A stretch of DNA of 64,000 nt. Origin: Pyropia yezoensis. Taxonomy: Eukaryota > Rhodophyta > Bangiophyceae > Bangiales > Bangiaceae. The stretch's first letter is position 1; each line of letters starts with the position of its first letter. Positions 23,065 to 33,127 of the stretch are shown one piece after another. Location of the stretch: NCBI GenBank assembly GCA_009829735.1, contig CM020618.1, forward strand, positions 7,132,627 to 7,196,626, read 5' to 3'. The notes beneath the pieces are model-generated. The model worked only from the letters and a program-made list of their open reading frames with translations, searched no databases and had not been told where the DNA came from. A program made the translations under genes and the position numbers.

Positions 23065-23409
23065 TCGCGACGGGGGCGGCGTTCGCTGGCGAAAGCGGAC
23101 GGTGTAGAGATCGGCGCTTGGGGAGTGGGGTGGGGTTGGGGGGTGGTCTAGCGCCTTTTCGGGCATGGAATCTGCCTTGGGTTGAGGGTGTGCTGCGCCA
23201 CCCTGCTTTTCCTCCGGTTTTGGCACGTGACTGCGTGCCATCGTTTGGGCTCGTGGCTACGGCGGGCGGGGTGCAAGGAAGTATGTAGGAGCGCTGTTGT
23301 TTGTTGTTTTTGTCTGTTAGAAATCGCGTCATGCTCGCCGCCCTCGTCCTGGCGGTGGGAAGCGCCGGATCCTCCTTCCATGGTTGTCCTCGCTACCCGT
23401 CCACCTCGG
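23065..23409. other. 3' region between USP and Hint gene
   Basis: The two genes converge here (USP plus strand, Hint minus strand). I see no ORF with features and no repeat; it should hold both 3' ends. Confidence 0.5.
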
Positions 23410-25335
23410 TCAAAGTTCCACTGTGCTCTCCCCCCCTGGCAGAAGTGCCAGCACCTGTTGCGGGGGCGAGTGGTGGAGGGCCGCCCAGAGGCAACCTCCG
23501 CCAAAGCCGGCGCGCCACGCCCAGGCCAGCGGGGCGAGGAGCGCGCGCGCCAGCCGCGGCGCCACGGCGGCCGTCAGGCAGCTGACGTGGACGCCATCCA
23601 CTATCAGCTCGCCCGCCAGCGTGTGCGGGTTAATCAGGCCCGCCACCGTGACGGGCGACACAGACTCCACAGCCAGCGCCGTACCAGCCGCGTCGCGCAG
23701 GCGGTCGCCAGCACGCAGCGCACCGGCGGTGACCAGTCGGGCCGGGCCATTACCGTCGCCGCCCGCCGACGCGGCCGCCGCATACACATAGTGGCCTGCC
23801 GACAGGGTGAGCGTGCGGTTCCGTGTCACCGCCCCCTCACCGGGGCTGGCGCCGCCGCCCGCGATGGGCGCAGCGACGATGCGCAAAAAGTCGTGCAGCC
23901 CGCCCAGCTGCCGGTGAGTAAATAGGTAGACGGCCGACGCCTCCCCGCCTGGCCGGGACACCACCTTATCCCCCAGCCGCAGGGCCGCCATCGGCGCCAC
24001 CCGCCCGTCCGCGAGGGTCACCCTCGCCGTGGCGGGGAAGCAGGCGGCGCCACCATCGTCGCTGGCGCGCGCGTTGCCACCCGCCGCCGGGGGCAACGGC
24101 GTCGGTGTTGGGAAGGGGGAGGCTGCTGCTGCCGCATCCACGGCGGGGGGGAATACTGAGGGGGGCGGCGACGCCTCCTCGGCGTCGGTCGCTGGCCGCG
24201 TACCGGGCGGGGGGCTGGCGGTGGGCACACCTGCCGACGGCGTCCCCGCTGCAAGCGGTCCGGCCCCTGACGTCTCTGTGACCGGCTTGCCCGCCTCCGA
24301 CACAGGCCCTTCAGTCAGCGGCGTGGCCGTTGGCGACGGGGTCGACCCGTCGACACCCGGCGCCTCTGTCGGCGTGGCGGGCTGATCTGCCGGTGACGTG
24401 GCCACTGGCAGCACCGACGGCGTGCCCCCCCCCCCCTCCGCCGCCTGCGGCAACCGTGACGCCGCCGCCCGCGCGGGGGCGGCCAGCACACACACCGCAG
24501 GGTTGAAGCTGACCGCAAACGGCTGGGAGTGGACAAATGCGACACCAACCTCAGACAGCTGCCGTGTGTCCGACGCGATGAAGAAAAAGAGGGTGCCTTT
24601 GCGGTACGTGTGGCTCCTGCCACACTTGCGATTGTGGCGTTCCCATCCCACCCAAACGTCCCTAGCGTCGCCCGTGTAGCGCAACATTCTTGCCATGGAC
24701 GGACGGCCCTGAACCGCCTCCCACACGTCGGAAACCCCCGCTGCGGCCGCGGAGGAGGCCGATGCCAGCGCCGAAGCCGCGACGAGCGTCATGTTGCGGC
24801 CGATGGCCACGCCTGCGGCCCGCCCACACGACTCGCCGTCCATGAAAATGAACGCGTGGGGAACGTCGTACACATTGGGGTGGGCCCCCCGGCGAAAGAC
24901 GCGCTCATGACGGAGGGTGGACGCCGGGCACGCCGAGCGGCTAAAGGCGCCCGTAGGGCGGTCGACAACGGAAAAGGTGGCGGCCAGGTCCGACGGCACA
25001 AAGCGGCGGACGGTAGAGGGGGCAAGCGCCGCCACCGCCGCTGACGACGCCGCCGCCACTATCGTGCCGCCCGCTTCGGAGACCCCAACCGGGGCAGCGG
25101 CGGCGGTACGCGGCGCCCCCCAAAGGGCGGGGTGAAAGACCACAGAGACCCCGGGCGGGGCCCCCGCGGTGAGGTTGGGAGCCACCCGCCGGGCGGGGGT
25201 GGCAACCACCCCGGCGGGGGCAACAACAGCAACAATGGCTGCGGCGGCAGCGGCGGCAACGACAGTGGTGGCGGTGGTGATGATGGCCACAAGGCCGCGC
25301 CGCCGCACCCGACGGGGGGCATGCCGTTCCCCCAT
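23410..25335 (-). CDS. membrane-anchored protein with C-terminal Hint (hedgehog/intein) autoprocessing domain
   Basis: Start taken at ATG 25333-25335 (MGERHAPRRVRRRG), 641 residues; the frame extends upstream only to a GTG. A short basic N-terminus precedes one hydrophobic segment (about residues 14-44, GLVAIITTATTVVAAAAAAAIVAVV), a signal anchor placing the rest outside the cytosol. Residues about 50-310 form an ectodomain with several Cys (DGESCGRAAGVAIG, NRKCGRSHTYRKGT). A Pro/Thr/Ser linker of about 120 residues follows. The Hint domain begins at Cys 432 (CFPATARVTLADGR) and runs to GELIVDGVHVSC. As in hedgehog-type Hint modules, the initial Cys is the expected nucleophile for an N-S shift that releases the ectodomain. 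A C-terminal extension of about 60 residues follows. Confidence 0.82.
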   Translation of the reverse strand: MGERHAPRRVRRRGLVAIITTATTVVAAAAAAAIVAVVAPAGVVATPARRVAPNLTAGAPPGVSVVFHPALWGAPRTAAAAPVGVSEAGGTIVAAASSAAVAALAPSTVRRFVPSDLAATFSVVDRPTGAFSRSACPASTLRHERVFRRGAHPNVYDVPHAFIFMDGESCGRAAGVAIGRNMTLVAASALASASSAAAAGVSDVWEAVQGRPSMARMLRYTGDARDVWVGWERHNRKCGRSHTYRKGTLFFFIASDTRQLSEVGVAFVHSQPFAVSFNPAVCVLAAPARAAASRLPQAAEGGGGTPSVLPVATSPADQPATPTEAPGVDGSTPSPTATPLTEGPVSEAGKPVTETSGAGPLAAGTPSAGVPTASPPPGTRPATDAEEASPPPSVFPPAVDAAAAASPFPTPTPLPPAAGGNARASDDGGAACFPATARVTLADGRVAPMAALRLGDKVVSRPGGEASAVYLFTHRQLGGLHDFLRIVAAPIAGGGASPGEGAVTRNRTLTLSAGHYVYAAAASAGGDGNGPARLVTAGALRAGDRLRDAAGTALAVESVSPVTVAGLINPHTLAGELIVDGVHVSCLTAAVAPRLARALLAPLAWAWRAGFGGGCLWAALHHSPPQQVLALLPGGESTVEL

Positions 25336-27654
25336 GGCCGCGGACGGCACGGGCGCGCACAGCCGGCGGCGAAGCGGCAGCCGCCCCGACCGGTGACAAG
25401 GTGGGTCGTGGATTAGGTGGACGGACACTCCTACTTCCCCAATGAGGGGCAGGGACCCTTTTCAGCGGGGAGAAAACAGAGGACGCGGGCGCACAGCGGC
25501 GTTGTCCAGGCGCTATGTAGAAGCGGGCCCCGTCACCCCCTCGTCCCCCCAGATGCCCCGCCCTCTACGCCTTGCTGTGCGCATTCACCGCCCCCCTTCG
25601 CGCCCATGGGCCCGGCAACCACGCCGGTCACCACCGTCCGCCGACACCCAGCCAGCTACAGTCCCCCACCTCGTGGCGGCCCGCCGGCGGCAGAGCTGTC
25701 ATGGTGGGGGCGCACCTGCACACCGGGGCGCAGCCCGCCGCCCCCCTCCCCCCACTCGCTCTGCACCCCCCCCCCCCTCAGTTGAGAGAGGGTTGTCCCG
25801 CGCACTGCTCAGCTACCCTCCTCCATTGTTTGTATTAGGGGAGGGAGGTGGCTGGGGGGGGGAGGCCAGCACGACCGGGACTAACTGCTTTAGGCAGTCG
25901 CAGCGGCCAGGCAAGTGGCCGTAAGAGTAAGCAGCCGGGACGGCAGCGGCGGCGGCGGCGGCGGCAGTGACGGCGGCGGCAGTGACGGCGGCGGGCCGCC
26001 ACGTGCGTGGCGGCAGCAGCGACTAGCCAGCACCGTGGAGCGTCCCCCGGCGCGCTCGCGGCGGGGCGAGCGACGTTGATGAGCGCGGCGGCCGACGTCC
26101 GTCCCACGCGATGCAGAGCGCATCACATCACGAGGCACCACCACGACAGCCTCGAAGAAACAAATCTTACCTGGTAAAGACAGACAAAATACACTTTCCG
26201 AAAGACTAGAAACACGTGGTGTAATGTCTTTCACAAGTTGTACTTGAAAAGGGATGGTTGATCCAATCCGCGCTGCCCACTGGCCCAGTGGTGGGAACCG
26301 TGTGTGGGCGGGGGTGCACCCACCTCGCCATCGTTTCTGGCAGTGCGTGGCGCCAGTGGGCAGCGGCCCACAGTATGTATGGGGATACCGCCTCGCCGAG
26401 CGTGGCCAGCATCCACTGACGCGCCTCGCACGCACCGCAACAGGGCGTGCCGCCTGCGTGGTGCCTTGCCACAGCTGCGGGTGACGGCCGACAGGTCGGC
26501 TTGCCTGGGCCGCAGCGGCTGCCCGTTCGCCCCGCGTGCCACCGAATACGTGGGCGTGCCGACGACCCGCTGCGGCCGGCTGCCACGCTGCACAGGCGGT
26601 TCGTGGCGGGGGAAGGTCTGCCACTACGTAGCGGTCACCCCGCTCGAGGGAGGCAGCGTGCCGCCCTGGCTGTGACGCCACCGCGGTGAGCCTCCACCGT
26701 CGCCTTCACGGGCACTCCCCCCCCGCCGACCCTACATACCGCCTTGCCGCCGCGGCCCTTCCTCCCCGCCGCAGTCGGCCATGGCCGCTCCCGCCACCGG
26801 TTCGAGGGACCCGCGGTGTGCACGGCGGGCGAGGGGATGTGGCGGAAAGGGGATGTGAGGGAAAGCGGACGTATCCGGATAGGGGTGCAGGGGACGTGGC
26901 GTCCTCTGCATCCTCTCGCTCCCCGCGGTGGGCCGACTGTCAGTCTGACGGTGACGGGCCGCGGGGTGTCCTCGGTCGGTGAGGAGGGGCGGCACCGTGC
27001 GTTCATTGCTACCTACGGGACTACGGGTCACTAAGGCAGTGGGTGGATACACGGACCCCCGGGCGCATGCCCTTCCTGGTTGTCTCTCCCCACCTCGGCG
27101 GCGGTCTTGCGCTCTCTCGCCCCACCCCGGCGGCAGTGTTGCACGCGACCGCCTCCCCACGGCGGAGGCCGACGGCAAGGTGTATGCCGGGCGTTCCCCG
27201 CGGGGGGGACCGCGGCTCCGCCTCGGGTGTAGCGGCACGTCAGCCCCCACGTCAGAGGGGGCAGGCACGCCCCCAAGAGTGCCACGGCGCCACCCCCATA
27301 CCGCACTGTCACCCCCGGCGCGACCACTGCCCCACCGCCCCACCACTGGAAAGGGAGTGCGCGGCTAGCGGCCCCGCAACCAGCGGCATTGGAGGTAGGG
27401 CAGCCGCGGCGGTCCTACCACAGGCACCGTCAAGGCGCCGCCGCCGCCGCTCCAAGGGGTGCAACCCCGCCGAAGAGGTGACGCGGGGGTGGCAAGTCTT
27501 CCTGCCGAGCCTGCTGCCGCCGTCCCGCTCCCCGGTCGCCACCCCCCTCCGTACTCGTGTGTTGAGTGCGCGCCGCCACCCCACCCACGCCGCGTCACCA
27601 CCGCGAGGAGTTCCCCCCCCATCCCCCGCCCGTTCCCCCCCACCCCACCTCACT
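25336..27654. other. intergenic, low-complexity, no gene recognised
   Basis: It contains C-rich and GGC-repeat stretches (around 25930-26000), a long T/A-rich patch near 26150-26230, and several overlapping composition-driven frames. A good 5' splice-site match lies on the minus strand near 26166-26175 (CCAG|GTAAGA), after a minus frame (26681-26180) of unknown nature, so a spliced minus-strand gene is possible. Confidence 0.4.
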
Positions 27655-29595
27655 ATGACCCTCCCCTTGCTGTTGCGACAAGGGGGCAATGCAACTACCA
27701 CTCCGACTGGCCCGCTGCCCGCGCGACCACGCTCCGCGGGGACCGTACTGCTGTCTATCCTCCCGCCCGTTGTGCTCGTCGGCACCGCCGTTGCCACCGC
27801 CCTCGTCGTGCGGGCCCGGCGGGGGCGGCGGGCCGTCCACGCCGGCGGTGGCCGCGGCAAGGGCGGCACTGCGTCCGACGCGGCGGCGGCAGTGGCAGAC
27901 GGGCGCCTCCGCTGGCGCGATGGCCCGCCACGTGAGGACTCTGACGCGGCTCGCCTTGAGGCGTTCGCTGCGGCGGCCGCCGCGGCAGCCGCGGCAGCGA
28001 CGGCGAATGACAGGGACGGAAGAGAAGGACCAGGCAGGGACGGGGAGGCGGGTGGCGGCTGGGCTAGTCAAAGGGGGGGGAGGGGGGACGCCCCCGATGC
28101 CGGTGGGGGGATGGTGGGCGGGGCCTCCCCAGCCGACGGGTCGACAGGGTGGGGCGCCCCCGCAGCCGGCGGGGTGAGTGGATGGCATGCCCCTGCTGCC
28201 GGCAGAGTGGGCGGCGGGTGGGCGGCGGCCGCCGCCGCCGCCGCGGCAGCGGCCGCCCACGGCACGACAGGCAGCGGCGGCCAGCAGCGGTACTGGGGGC
28301 GGGGGAGCAGCGCCGGCGGGCGTCCCCCTGTAATGGCCGCCCCGCAGGCGCACCTGGCCGTATGCGTACCTCCAGTGAGGCTCGTCGACGACGGGGGCGT
28401 TGCCGACGAGGACGACAGCGGCAGCGGCGGCAGCGGCGGCGACTGGGCCGCCGCCACGAGCAGCGACAGTGACGACGACGGGGGCGACTGGGCGGCGGAC
28501 GCTGTCGAGTGGCAGGGGAAGGAGGACGTGGGCGGAGCTGGCGGCGGCGATCGCAGCAGCAGCGACGCCGAGCCGTACAGCAGCAGCACCAACGGCGAGT
28601 CGTACACGAGTGGCAGCGACAGCGCGTCCTACACCAGTGGCAATGAGGGCGGAGCCTCGGGTGGCGGTGACCAGGTCTCTACCGAGAACAACAACAACCC
28701 GGCATCTTCCGACGGCGGAGGCGGTCGCTGGGCCCCGGGTGGCGTCGACAGCATCGGGAGCAGCGGGGTCCCGGCCAGCAGCTACGGCGGCCGCCCGACG
28801 CACCCCACCACCGCCACCACCCCCAATGACAGCAAGATGGCCAATGGCAGCGGTGTCAGCCTGTCGCCCCACGGCGGGGGAGCGACCCACCTCGATGCGG
28901 GGGTGTGGCCGCCACGGCGGGTGGCGGCGCCACCGCCCCCCCCCCCCGTCCCGTTGTGGGCGTCGGTGGCACCCCCCCGCCCCCCCCCGTCCATCGCGGC
29001 ACGCACACCCCCAGGCCGGCTGCCCCGCGTCGTCGCGCCTGCTGCCGCAGTGCCGCCGCGCTGGGTGGCCGGCGGGGGCGCCAAGAGCGGCGGCTCCTCC
29101 CCCAGGGACCCCGCATCGTCCTCGGCGTCAGCGACGGCGTCGCCCGCGGCGGGGACCCCCCCCCCACACCCCCTCCGCCGCGGCCAGCCCATCAATAAGT
29201 ACCAAGCCGCCGCCGCGACGGCGGTGGCGGTGGCGGCGGCCGCGGCTGCCGCCGAACGCAGCAGCAGCAGGGGTGCATCTTCCTTATCCCCCGGGGGGGA
29301 CCCCGCCTCGTCCACGTCCGGGTCGCCCGGCTCGTGGGGCGGCCGACCCGCCCGCGGGCGGCCGCCGGAGTCGCCGCCCTCCCCCGTCGCGGCGGCACAC
29401 CCGTTTGCCAAGCGCCTGGACAGTGGCCTCTTTCGTCGGTGGGGCGAAGGCTTTGCTTCCCCCCGCGGGGATGAGGAGGGGGGCAGGGAGGCGGCTGTGG
29501 CACCGACGGAACCGGGCTCGTCGCCGATGGGGGGGGGGAAGGCGTTCGTGCCGCGGGCGCTCGACGCGGCGTTTGGAGGGGGGTGGGGGGAATGA
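27655..29595 (+). CDS. Ala/Gly/Ser-rich protein with one membrane segment, unknown function
   Basis: The ATG at 27655 (MTLPLLLRQGG) is preferred because the hydrophobic segment then lies near the N-terminus; 646 residues. A single transmembrane helix at about residues 29-50 (TVLLSILPPVVLVGTAVATALVV) is followed by an Arg-rich stop (RARRGRR), suggesting a type I or signal-anchored protein with a long cytosolic tail. The tail is low complexity: Ala runs, an acidic Asp/Ser block (TSSDSDDDGGDWAAD), repeated SYTSG motifs, Pro/Gly stretches and a better-structured end (HPFAKRLDSGLFRRWGEGF). No family recognised. The frame is much longer than competing frames and ends cleanly at TGA. Confidence 0.55.
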   Translation: MTLPLLLRQGGNATTTPTGPLPARPRSAGTVLLSILPPVVLVGTAVATALVVRARRGRRAVHAGGGRGKGGTASDAAAAVADGRLRWRDGPPREDSDAARLEAFAAAAAAAAAAATANDRDGREGPGRDGEAGGGWASQRGGRGDAPDAGGGMVGGASPADGSTGWGAPAAGGVSGWHAPAAGRVGGGWAAAAAAAAAAAAHGTTGSGGQQRYWGRGSSAGGRPPVMAAPQAHLAVCVPPVRLVDDGGVADEDDSGSGGSGGDWAAATSSDSDDDGGDWAADAVEWQGKEDVGGAGGGDRSSSDAEPYSSSTNGESYTSGSDSASYTSGNEGGASGGGDQVSTENNNNPASSDGGGGRWAPGGVDSIGSSGVPASSYGGRPTHPTTATTPNDSKMANGSGVSLSPHGGGATHLDAGVWPPRRVAAPPPPPPVPLWASVAPPRPPPSIAARTPPGRLPRVVAPAAAVPPRWVAGGGAKSGGSSPRDPASSSASATASPAAGTPPPHPLRRGQPINKYQAAAATAVAVAAAAAAAERSSSRGASSLSPGGDPASSTSGSPGSWGGRPARGRPPESPPSPVAAAHPFAKRLDSGLFRRWGEGFASPRGDEEGGREAAVAPTEPGSSPMGGGKAFVPRALDAAFGGGWGE

Positions 29596-30668
29596 GGGGG
29601 GAAGGAGGGGGGACTGGGAGCGGGCAAGGGGATCGCTGACCGGGGAAAGAGCAGGCGCGGCGGCCATGCGGGCAAGGGGAGGAAGGAGAGGCAAGGGCGC
29701 CATGCGGGTAGGATGAAGGGCGGCGCGGCAGGGAAGGTGCCGGGAGGACCGCCCCCCGAGGCTCACTAAAGACTGAAGGTGCCAAACTGGACACCAGGTG
29801 CACAGGGTGGGTGGACGCCTCTGCCGCCCCCATCCATCGCTGCCCACCGCCGCGCGCGGACGGAGGTGCCACAGCCCGTTAAGGGCAGACACCACGTGCA
29901 CAGCGCGGCAGTCGACAAGAGAACGCGCCGCCGTGGCGCCCGATGTACCGCCCGCCAAGGACCACGAAGTATGTACCAGCCGCCGCGGCGGAAGCGCCGT
30001 CCATGCGCGGGGCGGCGCCCAGGAGTGGGCGCAGCACACCGCAAAACGCTCAGCCGGGGGGGGGGGGCGGGGGCGCATCGACGCCGCCCGCGCCGCGCGC
30101 CGCGGCCACGAACAGTGGGAAAGCGTCGATGAGGGAGTAGTGGGGAAGAGAACAGGGTTGCAGGGGGTACGCGAGGCAGCCGCGAACAACGGTCGCCGTG
30201 CTGCGGCGCCGCTCCCACGCGCAGCGGCCAGCGTCGACCACCAGCGGCGGTGGCCCCACCGAACCAGGCCGTCGCACACACGCGTCGGGGCAGTGACGGG
30301 GAGACTATCATCGAGGTGGCGGCAGCGTTGGCCCCCTGTATCGCCGCGTGGTGCGGGAGAGGGGGGCCACCCCAACGACAGCGCCGCCGCCAGGGGCATC
30401 CGCCAGCCCCCGCCACAGTTGCGCTCGTGCGGCGGTACGGTGGCGCTACGTGCCGGGCCACGCGCCAAAACAGCGCCGAGAAATGGGGAAGGGGAGACGG
30501 CTGCCGCCGCTGGCTCTCCCTGGGCGCGTGTTTGGCGCAGTATGCCCGCGACCGTGGCCGGTGGGTCAGGGCTGGAGGGCGGCGGCGGCCACGCCAAGCG
30601 CTGACCCGCGGGGGAACAGTGGAGCCACGTTCCACTCCTCCCCCCGCCCTCCCCTCCCTCCTGCCCAC
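29596..30668. other. no recognised gene
   Basis: Long overlapping frames are open on both strands (plus 29798-30604, minus 30597-29284) without domain signals. They share the composition of the flanks and I take them as chance frames. Confidence 0.4.
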
Positions 30669-31279
30669 TCAGAGGTCAAAGGAGTCGAGGTTGCTCTCCC
30701 CCAACGCGCGGCCCCCGCTCGGTCCGCCCCCGCTACCCCCCCCCCTCCTCCCATCAGCCACAGCCGCAGCCCCGCCCGCTTCTGCCGCCGCCGCCGCCGT
30801 CAGCAGCACCTCCACGGCCGCACACAGCTCCCGAAAAGCACCCCCCCCCCCCCCGCCACGTCAGGATGCACCTCCCGCACCCGCCGCCGGTAGGCCGCCC
30901 GCACGGTGTCGGCGTCGGCGCCGGCGGGGACGCCCGCCACGGCCGCTGCTGCGACCAAGCGGGCGGCCCAGTCAGCTGCGGCGCTGCCCGCTGCCGACGC
31001 CGTCCCCGCCCCCGCCGCGGCGGCGGCGGCGGCCGCCGCGGCCGCCGCCGCTGCCGATGGCCGCCAGCCGGCATACTCAAACGCCGCCCCCCGCCAGTCT
31101 TGGTCGGTCGGGGGGGGGCGGGGGGGCGCGCCCCACGGGCTGCCGTACCCGCCGCGCTCGTGGGCGGGAACGTAGGGCGGGGGGGGGGAGGAAGGAGGGA
31201 CGGTGCAGGTGAGCGTGGCCGTTCGAGAAGAACTGGGGCGTGGAAAGGGCAAGTGGGGAGGAGCGGCGAAGGCGTCCAT
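30669..31279 (-). CDS. J-domain (DnaJ-like) protein
   Basis: Start ATG 31277-31279 (MDAFAAPPHLPFPRPSSSR), an N-terminus rich in Pro/Ser/Thr that could target an organelle. An Ala run is followed by the J-domain: DADTVRAAYRRRVREVHPDV, with the HPD triplet at 30860-30868, then after a run of 14 C at 30841-30854 (Gly codons) the helix FRELCAAVEVLL in a shifted phase. A likely natural end is ESNLDSFDL followed by TGA at 30669-30671, again in another phase. The C-runs make the frame uncertain: either the runs are miscounted or the gene is broken. J-domains stimulate the Hsp70 ATPase through HPD. Confidence 0.6.
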
Positions 31280-31786
31280 GGTAAGGGAAAGGGACGAGAG
31301 AGGCGACAGAGGCAGCAGAGTTGGGCTGGTGAATGGAAGAGGAGGACAGGAGGTGGCAGTGCTGCGGTCATGAGCGGTGTGGATGCTGGGGCAGATGGAG
31401 CGGGAGGTGCATTCAGCGTGCGGTGGAGGGCCATGGTCTGACGACGAATGCCTTGCAGGTGCCAGCTCCCGGCTCATACACGTGTCGACTTGAAACAATT
31501 AGTTAAATCTATACCATTGCTCCATTGGCTATTCGCTTCCCGCCAAGCTACCTAGAAACGCAATGATTTCTTCTGTCGTCGTGCTGGTCGTATCGACAGG
31601 CGCCTGGTCGTCCCACGCGCGAACCATGCGCCACGTTCAAGGCAGAAGAGCCAGTACAGTCTTGCTCAGTTGTCTTCAGCGTCATCGCATTTTGCTGTCT
31701 TGTTGTCACGCCACCCTCATCTCTCGAACCGTCGGTCCCCTCTCCCGCACTTGAAGTCGTTGTCGCGACGGCCAAGAAGAGGCGCC
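31280..31786. other. region between divergent J-domain and thioredoxin reductase genes
   Basis: The two genes point away from each other, so this 0.5 kb should hold both promoters. An upstream short frame (31626-31754, [11 protein letters not shown]) ends before the reductase start. A frame in phase with the reductase extends up to 31670 without ATG, so an upstream exon with a targeting peptide is possible. Confidence 0.45.
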
Positions 31787-32953
31787 ATGGCCGTCTCTGC
31801 CGTCGTCAACGTGGCCGCCGACGGTGCCACGACCAACGGCGGGGAAGCACCTCTGCCGGCGCCTTCCCTCGAAGATGCCCCCGCGGTAGAGCTGGAAGGT
31901 TCGGCACTGCCGCCCTCCACTCCCCCCACTCCCGTCCGCGATGTCATTATCATTGGCAGTGGCCCTGCGGCGCACACTGCGGCCATCTACGCGGCGCGGG
32001 CGGAGCGGCAGCCGCTCATGTTTGAAGGCATGCTGGCTGCGGGCGTGGCGGCCGGCGGCCAGCTGACCACCACCACCGAGGTGGAGAACTTCCCTGGCTT
32101 CCCAGGCGGTCTCTCTGGCCCTGACCTCACCGACCGCTTCCGCGCCCATTCCATCGCTGCGGGCACGGAGATCATTACGGAGACGGTGTCGGCGGTGGAC
32201 TTGGCCGTCCGGCCATTCAAAGTGAGTACTGAGTGGGGCGGTACCTACTTTGCGCACTCCCTTATCATCGCTACGGGCGCCACCGCTCGGCGGCTGGACA
32301 TCCCGGGCACAGGCGAGACAGGCCCTGAGGCATACTGGCAGCAGGGTGTCAGTGCCTGCGCGGTCTGTGACGGCGCGGCCCCGACGTTCCGCGACAAGCC
32401 CCTGGCGGTGATTGGCGGCGGTGACACGGCGATGGAAGAGGCCCTCTTCTTGGCAAAGTACGGCTCGTCTGTGACGGTGGTGCACCGCCGTGACGAGCTG
32501 CGCGCTTCGAAGGTCATGCAGCGGCGCGCGCTGGCACACCCCAAAATCCGCGTCGCGTACTCGGCGGGGGTTGCGGCAGCCAAGGGCGACGGCTCCCTCC
32601 TGAAGACCATTGTGCTCAAGGACCTCAAGTCGGGGGCGACCACCGAGCAACCGTGCAACGGCCTCTTTTTCGCCGTCGGCCATGTGCCCAACACGACATT
32701 CCTTGGTGGACAGGTCACCCTGGACGCCGATGGCTACATTTTGACCAAGCCGGGCACCACCCGCACGTCTGTCGACGGTGTGTTTGCGGCTGGGGATGTG
32801 CAGGATAAGCAGTGGCGGCAGGCTGTAACCGCAGCAGGGTCGGGCTGCATGGCAGCAATGGAACTGGAGCACTTCATGGCAACGCTGGGCGAGCAGCCCG
32901 AAGAAGAGCCTGTGCAGGAATTGCCCGTACAGTCGGAAGCAACACGTCCGTAG
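31787..32953 (+). CDS. NADPH-dependent thioredoxin reductase
   Basis: Transfers electrons from NADPH through FAD to a redox disulfide and on to thioredoxin. The first in-frame ATG is 31787 (CGCCATGG context), 388 residues, about 65 longer at the N-terminus than bacterial TrxB. FAD-binding [10 protein letters not shown] lies at about 57-66, the redox motif CAVC at 191-194, and the NADPH-binding [13 protein letters not shown] with [10 protein letters not shown] at about 210-240. The second FAD motif [10 protein letters not shown] plus [14 protein letters not shown] is near the end. This is the small bacterial/plant-type NTR (CxxC), not the selenium type. No thioredoxin domain is fused, so it is not an NTRC. 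Translated upstream sequence is Arg/Ser-rich, compatible with organelle targeting if an extra exon exists. Confidence 0.93.
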   Translation: MAVSAVVNVAADGATTNGGEAPLPAPSLEDAPAVELEGSALPPSTPPTPVRDVIIIGSGPAAHTAAIYAARAERQPLMFEGMLAAGVAAGGQLTTTTEVENFPGFPGGLSGPDLTDRFRAHSIAAGTEIITETVSAVDLAVRPFKVSTEWGGTYFAHSLIIATGATARRLDIPGTGETGPEAYWQQGVSACAVCDGAAPTFRDKPLAVIGGGDTAMEEALFLAKYGSSVTVVHRRDELRASKVMQRRALAHPKIRVAYSAGVAAAKGDGSLLKTIVLKDLKSGATTEQPCNGLFFAVGHVPNTTFLGGQVTLDADGYILTKPGTTRTSVDGVFAAGDVQDKQWRQAVTAAGSGCMAAMELEHFMATLGEQPEEEPVQELPVQSEATRP

Positions 32954-33127
32954 AAGCCGTCTCGTATGGGGTGCGCGTGAGGGAGTTGTTGGGCGTCTAT
33001 CACTCAAAAAATGTAGCAACCCATTTGACTTGCGCGTTCACCGCTGCGACGTGGACTCACCAGAACCGTACGGCCACCTTACAACCCAACGTGCATCGGC
33101 AGCTCCCCGTCACACATTCACCGCTTA

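Noticed and set aside
25890-26681. Minus-strand frame followed by a strong 5' splice-site match
   Set aside because: Suggestive of a spliced gene, but no acceptor exon or domain could be identified.
29284-30604. 437-codon minus frame and 268-codon plus frame overlapping each other
   Set aside because: Mutually exclusive, no domain, composition typical of this GC-rich DNA.
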